In this document: positions 52,684 through 60,547 of the stretch, one piece after another | Layout: every line of letters begins with the position of its first letter | Position numbering within the stretch: the first letter of the stretch is position 1 | Assembly (NCBI GenBank): GCA_019044685.2 | Contig: JAGTXX020000012.1 | Coordinates: forward strand, 310,001 to 374,000 | Origin: Nannochloris sp. 'desiccata' | Lineage: Eukaryota; Chlorophyta; Trebouxiophyceae; Chlorellales; Chlorellaceae | Direction: 5' to 3' | DNA: 64,000 bases | Program-made: the position numbers and the translations under genes | Notes under the pieces: generated by a model | The model's database searches: none | Seen by the model: only the letters and a program-made list of their open reading frames with translations | What the model was told of the DNA's origin: nothing

Positions 52684-53832
52684 TCAAGTGGGTGGTGGCA
52701 CCACCCGCAGGGTACTGTAGTCAAGGGAGGATATTAAGGGGTGTGTGGGGGGAATATCTTTCACCCAAGGTGGTGAGGGGTGAACGGTGACATAGTCAGC
52801 CAAAAGTTCCCAAAAGTAGGTAATAACATGTCTTGTAATTAGTTGCTGACGTTCAGCAAAAGGTGGGATAGGGGTAGAGCTTTTCTTTGGGTGGGTGTAG
52901 ACATATGCCAGTTTTCTGGCGCTATCTAGTGCAGCCACCACTGCAACACACACCACCGACCAGACTGATGATGAAATTCCAGCCATGGGGCGAGCCAACC
53001 AGATATTATCTCGAGTAATTTGTGCATTAGTTAGTGTATTAATGCGTGCCACCAGGTTTTGAACAGCAGGACAGTCCCAGAAATGGTGTTTTATATCCGG
53101 GCGGTCTGTGCCGCAGCAACCACATGGGTCATCTTTGTGCAGCCGTGCCGCTGTGGGCAGGCCATTATAGACTAGTCTCCAAAGGGGTCCTTTATATTTA
53201 TTATTCCATCGTATCCTATGGGCCCGACGGAGCATGCTACAAACAGCTTTGGTAGCTGCGTCAGCATTTTCTGCACTTTGATAACAATTTTCTGTGCCTT
53301 CGGCCAACGCTACATATTGGAGTAATCTGTCACGTCGTCCTTTGACGGGCTGTACATTTCCATTTAGACGCATTTGTCTACGCTCTTCGTTTCCTCTCCA
53401 TTCTGTTTGCTCCTGTAAAGACAGAAGCAGGTCCGTAGCAGATTTAACTGAGAGCTTGGTGAGGCGGATAGGTCCGCCAGTAGGGCGTGTCCAACCAACT
53501 GGCGCGAGCATGGCTTTTTGGGAAGCCGTGACTCTATTTGAATTAGGTTGAATGATCTCATTGACGTTTGCAGGTATGTTTATATTATTATGCCTATAGG
53601 CCTCAAACGCGCTGTGAACCACGTGCCAAGCACCCATAAAGACCGGTGCCGGGAGACAGCCCCTCAGCTTATTGAGGGCGTGGAGGGCTGTTCCAGGGGC
53701 ATTAAGGTCTGCATATGATGGCAATGTGTAAGGAGGTTTAATCATGTGCAACGCCTGTGCCATAAAAATAAAATAAAATAAAAGAACCCCAAGGGGGTGA
53801 CTTAAGGGTATACAGGCTGGGTTGCAGTTCAT
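52684..53832 (-). CDS. Retrotransposon-derived protein with RT-type zinc-binding domain
   Basis: Open frame of 382 residues; the likely start is the ATG at 53760 (MAQALHMIKPPYTLP), the longer N-terminus being hydrophobic and unsupported. Residues ~210-260 have HRIRWNNKYKGPLWRLVYNG, LPTAARL, CGCCG and HHFWDCPAVQNLV. This W..K..LWRL..NGLPTAARL..C.CC....HHFWDCP layout matches the zinc-binding segment found downstream of reverse transcriptase in non-LTR elements and widespread in green algae. No RT catalytic motif (YADD) is present. It is therefore a 3' remnant of a LINE-like element, or a domesticated single-domain gene. Confidence 0.6.
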   Translation of the reverse strand: MNCNPACIPLSHPLGVLLFYFIFMAQALHMIKPPYTLPSYADLNAPGTALHALNKLRGCLPAPVFMGAWHVVHSAFEAYRHNNINIPANVNEIIQPNSNRVTASQKAMLAPVGWTRPTGGPIRLTKLSVKSATDLLLSLQEQTEWRGNEERRQMRLNGNVQPVKGRRDRLLQYVALAEGTENCYQSAENADAATKAVCSMLRRAHRIRWNNKYKGPLWRLVYNGLPTAARLHKDDPCGCCGTDRPDIKHHFWDCPAVQNLVARINTLTNAQITRDNIWLARPMAGISSSVWSVVCVAVVAALDSARKLAYVYTHPKKSSTPIPPFAERQQLITRHVITYFWELLADYVTVHPSPPWVKDIPPTHPLISSLDYSTLRVVPPPT

Positions 53833-54054
53833 ATGTTGAAATTAAGCAATTGATGATACTTTCTTTTTTTTTCGCGTTTCTCGCTCTTATAAGATTTCGG
53901 TAAACACTGGTTTGCCAACAATATTCTTTAAATCGTTTGGATATGTACATCATAATGAGCCAGCAAAGAAAGGCTAGACAGGCTCGTGTGTTGCCCTCTA
54001 ATTCATTCTAACCGTTTTCTGATTTATAATATTAATGTCAGTACACCTGTAGTC

Positions 54055-54726
54055 ATGGCCCATGCACGAGATATTCTTCAAGGTGTTGTCGACGGCCTTG
54101 GAGGGCTGGTGGCCGTATTGCCCCAGGGCGACTGGAAGCAAGTCGCTTCTCATCTTGCTGCGCCAGGACAGCAACAGATTATCCAACAGCAGCAGCAGAT
54201 TATCCAACAGCAGCAGCAGATCTTGAACCAGCAGCAGCAAGTTTCTGAGCAACAACATCAAGCCATTCCACAGATACAAGCAACGCTCCAGGCAGTGCAG
54301 CAGCAGCTCCAGCAAATGCAAGGGACGCTCCATCAAATGCAACAGCAAACGGAAGCGAAGTTCCATCAAATGCAACAACAAACTCAAACGACGCTCCAGG
54401 ACGTGCTGCAGGAGCAGCAGCAAATGCAACAAGACTTGGCAGTGATAAGATGGACCCAAGCAAACGCTGCAATTAGGTTCCAGAACAAAAGAGGTCTGGA
54501 ACACCTACACCCATTGCACAAGGAGCGCCAGGGCGGCAACAGCCCTGCGGGCGACCTTCCCTCTGCTGATGGGCAATTCCCTGCAACCTACACAGCGGTC
54601 TTTGGTCTTTCTAATAGTGAGCTTACCAAGCTGGAGACCTTCTACCAAGTTCAATTTGCTGGACCCCTTGTGCAAGAACGCAGGCGTGCATTTTGGGAAT
54701 ATATTTCCGAACCCGCTGCCTCGTAG
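54055..54726 (+). CDS. Gln-rich coiled-coil protein of unknown function
   Basis: Single exon, 223 residues. After MAHARDILQGVVDGLGGLVA come repeated polyglutamine units (IIQQQQQ and QMQQQ motifs, DNA at 54166-54430). The C-terminal ~85 residues (NSPAGDLPSADGQFPATYTA, LETFYQVQFAGPLVQERRRA) form a separate conserved-looking domain with a small/Pro/Phe pattern that I have seen in fungal and algal proteins of unknown role. It diverges from the retroelement remnant, whose start lies 222 bases away. It may be element-associated or a host gene. Confidence 0.55.
   Translation: MAHARDILQGVVDGLGGLVAVLPQGDWKQVASHLAAPGQQQIIQQQQQIIQQQQQILNQQQQVSEQQHQAIPQIQATLQAVQQQLQQMQGTLHQMQQQTEAKFHQMQQQTQTTLQDVLQEQQQMQQDLAVIRWTQANAAIRFQNKRGLEHLHPLHKERQGGNSPAGDLPSADGQFPATYTAVFGLSNSELTKLETFYQVQFAGPLVQERRRAFWEYISEPAAS
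54166..54430. repeat. CAG/CAA tract coding Gln repeats
   Basis: Imperfect tandem of cagcag/caacag triplets, with a duplicated cagattatccaacagcagca unit near 54174-54215 and two caaatgcaacagcaaac-like units near 54340-54385. Confidence 0.8.
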
Positions 54727-55258
54727 AAGAGCAGAGTTCATTTGACACCTTCCCCCTTCTTTTGAGTAGAGCTGAACTTGAACGTCGGGTTTAAAAAATA
54801 CAAGTAATTAATAAATTACACGTACTTTTATCCTTGTTATTCTTTATCGTGTTTGCTTAAGAAATAATGTATTGCTTAGTAAAAGCGCTCCCATGTGCAT
54901 AGGGATGGTGTCCCCCAAGGCCTGCTTACCCATGGAGGAGCAGGGGCTAAGCAACTCCGCTATTTGATCTACTAATTTAATACTTGATAAATATACACAT
55001 TGAGCATGTTGAGTCGAAAGGCAGGGCAAAGAATGAACAGGGCAGGACAAACAGCGAACAGCAACAGCGTTTGGGCAGGGGGAGTCTCCTAACAGCGGGC
55101 AAATTTAGGGTCAGCCTTCTACCGAAGGCAAGCCAAAAACGAAAAGAGATTTATCAAAAATTACATCCACTTAAAAGGGGTAGAACAAACACTTTATATA
55201 TGCACATTAATATAGTAGTAATCGTATCGGTAAAGAAAGAAAACACTTCTATTTACAT
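54727..55258. other. Convergent 3' spacer
   Basis: AT-rich, no gene. TTACA at 55253-55257 is TGTAA right after the stop of the SBP gene on the minus strand. Confidence 0.4.
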
Positions 55259-58200
55259 TTATTGGCAACACGCTCTCGCCAGCGTTGTCGCAGCACAGCA
55301 CACGCCACCTTTTTGCATTTCCGCTTCTTCTTGCGTTTTGCCACCACTACAACAACAGCACTGACCATTTTCACTCCCACAGCACCCGTCATCATCAGAC
55401 GAACCAAATGAACAGCTGGCGCAAGGCTCTGCAGACATGGCACAGGGGCAAGGACCAGTGCACTTACACCGATGAGGCGTCGCTGGAGCCTCCACGGCAT
55501 CTCGTACCACATTCTTCTCTTCTTCTAAAGCACATGTAGCCTCCTTCTTTTCAATTTCTATAGTAGCAAGAGCAGCAAAAACATCTTCTTTTTCTTCCTC
55601 ATCCTGTCGTTGTTGTTGTTGTCGCTGTTGATTTTCGTTAACAGATTTGCCAAAAGTGGCTAACATCCCGACACGACCAAGACGGAGAGCAAAGTCAGCA
55701 GGAGATGAACCATCACTGGTCATCGCTTCCTTCCACGCCTGCACCCCAGGCTCACAAGAAGCTACTAAAGTCAATACCAATTGTGCAGAGACGACAGGAT
55801 CGCTTGCTAAAGCAGCTAAATGTAAAGGCGTGAGGTTATATGGGCCTTTAAGATCACACCTCCAGAGTACTTCGCTCTCCCGACCCCAACCCAGGACCAG
55901 CTCAACAACAGCAGGGTTTTGAGATTGAACAGCCAAATGAAGCAAGCTCATCGTGGACTGAATACTAGTATTGTCGTTATTCAAATCATTTCCAGGAGCT
56001 CCGCCAAGTTTAGTAATGCGTAGCAAGGTCACAGATTTGCATATTTGGTCTGCTTGGCTCAAAAATGCTAGAGCATCAAGGCCATCCATCTCTTGAGGCA
56101 GCGCGAAGGACGATGCTGCAGCCATTAATTCAGCTTGAAGGAGTGCATATAAGTATTTGGCTACTTCGACAAGTCCATAACCAAGCGCCTCATGTAGTAA
56201 CTTGGCTGCAGTGCGTTCAACAAGAGAAAATTCAATTTTTTGTCGATCGCCGACCCACTCAAAAACGATGCCTAGAGCATCGATCCAAGCTGTTGCTGCA
56301 GCGGGCGCACATTCTGTCAAGTTCAGAAGCTCAGAATGCACAGCAGGGGAGTCAACGACAAGGATACGGCCACCTTGAGGAGCCATAAACGTATTTTTCA
56401 ACACATCAATGTGCAGGACGCCAGGCCGGAGTTGAGAACGACCGCTATCTAATTTGAGAGAGATCAATTGAGGGGTCACTGTATCTACAATAGCTTCAGT
56501 AGCATCAACAGATTCAGTAGCACAGCAAGAAGAAGAAGATTTCTTCTTCTTACTTTTGCTCTCCCCTTCAGGTTTATTTTTTGAGACGGAAAGCGAAGCT
56601 AGCTTTGAGATACAGCAGCCGCAGCATGTGTTCTCCCACTCAGAAGAGATACCAACACCAGCACCATTCGAGCTTTGGCAGCACGATTTGACTGAAGCAC
56701 TACAGCGACATTCTGCGCACCCTGCTTTTTCTACAACAACGTATTCACCCTGAAGTCTGCAAACAATTTCACAAGCATCTTGCAACAAGTTCACCCCCTT
56801 GACAATTATTTCTTGTTGTGTTTTTTTTGCACCGCCACCACAGCATGACGTCTTCATAGGAGTAGTGGTGGGCGAAGCACTTGCATTAAAACTTGTTGCC
56901 AAGAGTACAGCAGGCTTCGTTTCAAGCACAGCAGGCACAGCACGCTCTCCCAGAGTCGATCCAATTTGCCAAATTTGGTTCAACTTTCCATCATGAACCA
57001 ACGCCACTTCATTGCCTGCTTGAACTAACAGCGTTTTACTACGCCAGAGAGGCTCTCCAGACGCAAACATCTTGTCTACAAGACACGAGACACCACCAGT
57101 GGTCACCAAACTCATGTGAAGTGGAACATTCTCAGCATTCTTATCATTAACTTTTGAAATTTTCCTCTTTGCCTTCCCACTCTCGGTTCTTTCTGCTCTA
57201 GCTTCAACCTCGACAGTCGCTTGCACAGTTAAATGCACGCATCCAGGACGTAGATACCCTTCTATACTTGCTGTATGGCCATTAAACCAAGTAGCAAGCT
57301 GCTGTCGTAAATCATTTGGTAGCTCTGCGGGAGTGCATCCAAATAACTTAACTGATACTGTACTTAAAATAGCTTCTTTTGTTAGCTTCGGAGTGGCAGC
57401 AGCGGTGGGAGCAGCAGCGGTGGGGAGTGCAGATGCATGGAAAGGGTTGAGAATAGATCCAAGAATTGACGCATTATTAAATACCGGTGGTGCTTCAGTT
57501 GATACTGACGTGGAAGGTACCTCACCATCACTTGAGGCAGCGGGCGCGGCAGGTGGAGCAGCGTTGTGTGGGTGTAGCAAACCTGAAGCGAAATGAAAAG
57601 TACTTGTTCCTTGAGGTAGTGGAGGGAGCAATGCACCAGAAGAAGTAAGTATTGACGGATCAAAGTCTTCTAGTTCAGCTAAATGGGTGTTGAGCCAGGA
57701 ACTGAGGTCATCTATTTGAACAAGAGGTGGTTCTTGTTCTTGCTCTGTTGCCGTCGAGGTGCCGAGAGGAGCACCTCTTCGCTGCTGTAGTTCACCACTT
57801 GGGTTGAATAAATCAGATGCATTGAAATCTAAAAATGGTAATGAAGGGGAGGCTGAGCGCCTCTTCTCTCTAGATTGCTGGGCCTTCTGAGAAGCAGCAG
57901 GAGCAGCCTTTGTTGCGGCAGGCCGCCGCGGCAGTTTCACTAGTTGATCTTCTTCTTCATCATCCTCGTTCCACTCTACTTCTGCTGCAGTGAATCGTGT
58001 CTTATGCCGTCTACTGCTACGACGATTCGGCTGCTGCTCTTTTGATTTAATAGCAACCGCAAAACCTAGGTCTCCCTCTTTCTGCTGTCCGTCTTCAGCA
58101 GCACCACAAGCAGCAGCAACAATCTGTTCTTGTTTGCCACCTTTCTGTGCTGCAGCTTCAGTCTGGCGTTTTCTTCTCCGTGCATTATGTTTCTCTAATT

Positions 58201-58750
58201 GCGCTCTACAGCTATGCTTTGTACCATCAAATTCATCTAGGGGATGAGGGTAGCCACATCTCTGACAAAATCTTAAAAAGACGCCTTCTCTACAAAATTG
58301 ATCGGTTTTAATGTGAACATCACAAATCTTGTTTCTAACGTGATAAAAGGTAAGCTTGGAAAGCTTTTTACCACATCCATCAGCTTGGCAGTATCCAGGA
58401 CGGCCGTAAGAAGCAGAAGAAGCTTGCTTGGTGGCAAGAGTAGCAGCGGCGGTGGCATTTGCACCGCTGCAATCTAAAGTATCTTGTGTTGGAGCACCTG
58501 GTGGGGCAGAGTCAGAGCTATTTGCTTTAGGCTTCATCTGGCTAGATATTTGGGGAATTACTTGCGTTAGATTCGCAGGAGCACTGCAAGGGTGGTGGTC
58601 TTTTGGAGACGTCGACTTGGAGTTAGCTTTGCAAGTTTGAGGGTCCCAAGAATAGTCATCATGTCCCCAGGCACTGCGATCTTCAGCAGCTTGCAAGATT
58701 TCCAAGGCTTCTGCTGGGGTAGAATTGCTAGTCGGCTCAGAATCGCTCAT
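55259..58750 (-). CDS. CRR1: CRR1-like SBP-box transcription factor with ankyrin repeats and Cys-rich tail
   Basis: Open frame of 1163 residues from the ATG at 58750; an in-frame extension to 58879 is hydrophobic and probably 5' UTR. The SBP domain is at residues ~120-196: YCQADGCGKK, KLTFYHVRNKICDVH, RFCQRCGYPH and KHSCRAQLEKHNARRRKRQ, with both zinc sites and the nuclear-localisation tail. SVKLFGCTPAELPNDLRQQL and IEGYLRPGCVHLTV match the long-type SPL central region. Cys-rich patches lie mid-protein (CCGGGAKK, CAECRCSASVKSCC). Ankyrin-like repeats follow (MSLLHLAVQS, NLTPLHLAALA). The C-terminus (CKCTGPCPC, CCGSENGQCCCC) is metallothionein-like. This layout is that of Chlamydomonas CRR1, which binds GTAC copper-response elements under copper or oxygen deficiency. 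Confidence 0.87.
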   Translation of the reverse strand: MSDSEPTSNSTPAEALEILQAAEDRSAWGHDDYSWDPQTCKANSKSTSPKDHHPCSAPANLTQVIPQISSQMKPKANSSDSAPPGAPTQDTLDCSGANATAAATLATKQASSASYGRPGYCQADGCGKKLSKLTFYHVRNKICDVHIKTDQFCREGVFLRFCQRCGYPHPLDEFDGTKHSCRAQLEKHNARRRKRQTEAAAQKGGKQEQIVAAACGAAEDGQQKEGDLGFAVAIKSKEQQPNRRSSRRHKTRFTAAEVEWNEDDEEEDQLVKLPRRPAATKAAPAASQKAQQSREKRRSASPSLPFLDFNASDLFNPSGELQQRRGAPLGTSTATEQEQEPPLVQIDDLSSWLNTHLAELEDFDPSILTSSGALLPPLPQGTSTFHFASGLLHPHNAAPPAAPAASSDGEVPSTSVSTEAPPVFNNASILGSILNPFHASALPTAAAPTAAATPKLTKEAILSTVSVKLFGCTPAELPNDLRQQLATWFNGHTASIEGYLRPGCVHLTVQATVEVEARAERTESGKAKRKISKVNDKNAENVPLHMSLVTTGGVSCLVDKMFASGEPLWRSKTLLVQAGNEVALVHDGKLNQIWQIGSTLGERAVPAVLETKPAVLLATSFNASASPTTTPMKTSCCGGGAKKTQQEIIVKGVNLLQDACEIVCRLQGEYVVVEKAGCAECRCSASVKSCCQSSNGAGVGISSEWENTCCGCCISKLASLSVSKNKPEGESKSKKKKSSSSCCATESVDATEAIVDTVTPQLISLKLDSGRSQLRPGVLHIDVLKNTFMAPQGGRILVVDSPAVHSELLNLTECAPAAATAWIDALGIVFEWVGDRQKIEFSLVERTAAKLLHEALGYGLVEVAKYLYALLQAELMAAASSFALPQEMDGLDALAFLSQADQICKSVTLLRITKLGGAPGNDLNNDNTSIQSTMSLLHLAVQSQNPAVVELVLGWGRESEVLWRCDLKGPYNLTPLHLAALASDPVVSAQLVLTLVASCEPGVQAWKEAMTSDGSSPADFALRLGRVGMLATFGKSVNENQQRQQQQRQDEEEKEDVFAALATIEIEKKEATCALEEEKNVVRDAVEAPATPHRCKCTGPCPCAMSAEPCASCSFGSSDDDGCCGSENGQCCCCSGGKTQEEAEMQKGGVCCAATTLARACCQ

Positions 58751-59491
58751 AGTTGCTGCTGGTACACTGTTAAGGAAGAGATTTGGGATTACAGCCAAGA
58801 GTAGTGAGTAATTAGACATAATCAAGATACATTGGTTACCTGAAAACCTAAGCAGAAAATCTTCAATGGTCATCAGCAACAGGATTGTCCTTACCTGAAA
58901 TGATAAATAGATTTACTACCAGCAGACTTTTTGATTTAAGCAGTTTCATTAGTTCAAGGACCAGCTTGCACTTGGAATTAAAGCTTCTGTCACTGTTAAA
59001 GACAATTTCGGTTTGACGTGCGTGCTTGAAGACTTTGGGCAAATATAGCCCCCCGTTGGAGCAGCGTTGGAGTGTTGATAAAATTTCAAATTTCTTCCAA
59101 AATTTCCCACACATTCATTGAATGTCATTCAATGATTGAAGAGGGTCGAAGAGTTTGGTGACATTTTTGCTATGTAGACGATAGCCACTAGATTAGAACC
59201 TCTAAATCATATTTCACACCTTTCTGGTATACATTAATGTTACCGAGCAGTTGTTATATTTGCGGTTTATAACACAGCAAGCCAGCATCAGACGGCAGAT
59301 TTGATCTAACAGAAAAGCTCAACGCAAAGTTTTTACGCCAGAAGAAGCCTAATAACGTCTGTAAGATATCTCCTCGTTCATATGATCTAGCAACACTCCA
59401 GTTCATATGCCTTTGGAGCATAAATTAACTAGGTTGACCATCAATTGCAGAGTTTGACCATATAATATAGAGCAATAGAGCCTTTATAAGT
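58751..59491. other. Bidirectional promoter spacer with palindrome
   Basis: Between the divergent SBP and ubiquitin-fold genes. Holds a 21-base perfect dyad at 59115-59135. A short minus-strand frame at 58863-59114 is unsupported. The leader of the SBP gene may contain an intron (ttaacag acceptor just before the ATG). Confidence 0.45.
59115..59135. promoter_or_regulatory. 21-base perfect palindrome
   Basis: tcattgaatg T cattcaatga: ten-base arms around a single T. It lies in the shared promoter of two divergent genes and could be a dimer-binding site or simply a hairpin. Confidence 0.55.
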
Positions 59492-60098
59492 ATGGCTGCC
59501 GCTGTGGATAACAAGGCTATTGTTGCTACTGGAGATGAAGGCGGTGGTGGTGGCGTTTCTCTTGGTAAAGGAGCCTGGGATTGCGACACTAATACTGAAA
59601 TCCCTCCGGAGAAGGAGGCCTATGTCTTTGAAGAGATAGCTACGATGGACTACCCTTTTGAAGGCATCCCTACAGTCCCTCCCCGCAAAGATATGGACCA
59701 TATGGCATTCTTCTGCGGTGGCTGCAGATACAGGGTTACCGCCTACCCTGATTGGCCTGCCGCCAAAGTAAAGCAAGCACTGTTCAATGGCGGTATTGCA
59801 CGCGCCAATAAGCCAGACAACGTTCGTAATACTCCTGGAATTCGTTCCTGGGAGGATTTAGAACTCATTTATGCCGGCCAGCGCCTTGCTAATGATGCCC
59901 CGCTCTCGCACTACCGAGTGCCTCCGGTAAGACCCCTAAGAAATACTCTATTTCTGATTAAGTTTCCATTTTAATTGCTGCAATTAATTAACTAATATAA
60001 ACTCTATCTTGTTGTAGGGCTGCAAGGTATTAATTGCCATCGAGCGGGCTAAACTTGAGTTGGGTAAGCCAGATCCTGACTCTGCTTATTGGAATTAA
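59492..60098 (+). CDS. Small protein with ubiquitin-like fold
   Basis: Exons 59492-59926 and 60018-60098 encode 171 residues. The N-terminal third is Gly/acidic-rich. The C-terminal half reads as a ubiquitin-like beta-grasp: CGGCRYRVTAYPDWPAAKVK, WEDLELIYAGQRLANDAPLS and HYRVPPGCKVLIAIE, with DLELIYAGQRL aligning to the ubiquitin QRLIFAGKQLEDGRTLSDY region. A Cys pair (CGGC) precedes it. There is no C-terminal di-Gly, so it would not be conjugated. Family not recognised. TGTAA at 60186-60190 follows the stop. Confidence 0.6.
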
Positions 60099-60547
60099 AA
60101 AATCGCAATTTACCCATGAATCAAGGGTTTGCAGCGCTTAGAAGCGCGGCCATACACTTTTTATTGATTGTTGCTTCAGTTGCTATGTAAAAAGCGCCAG
60201 TAATATGAGGGATAGAACGTGAAATTGAGCCGAGGGGGAGGTGCTGGTGTGGGTCAAGTGAGAAAACCGTTTTCAAACTTTTTGGCATTATGTCAAATTT
60301 GATCACGGGGCACCCTATGAATAAAGTTGTGCGATGACCTTCGACAACACCCAAAAATAAGATCGTCATGCACATCAGTAATACATGATGGGTCTCTAGT
60401 ACTTTTGAATGCATACAAGACGTGGGTGCACTTGATTAAATATCACTTGAAATGAATTTAAACCTAGGCAGTCGAAATATTATCGCTCTGGGGAAGTTAT
60501 CATCGCATTTTTAGGTAGAAATAGGCTATAGGAATTTTTCTGGCATC
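60099..60547. other. Tandem-gene spacer upstream of RAPTOR
   Basis: 3' region of the ubiquitin-fold gene and RAPTOR promoter; a minus-strand frame here is unsupported. Confidence 0.35.

Noticed and set aside
54166..54430. CRISPR-like appearance of repeated units
   Set aside because: The units are coding Gln repeats without unique spacers in a eukaryotic gene.
53998..54504. Minus-strand Leu-rich frames
   Set aside because: They are the antisense of CAG/CAA repeats in the Gln-rich gene.
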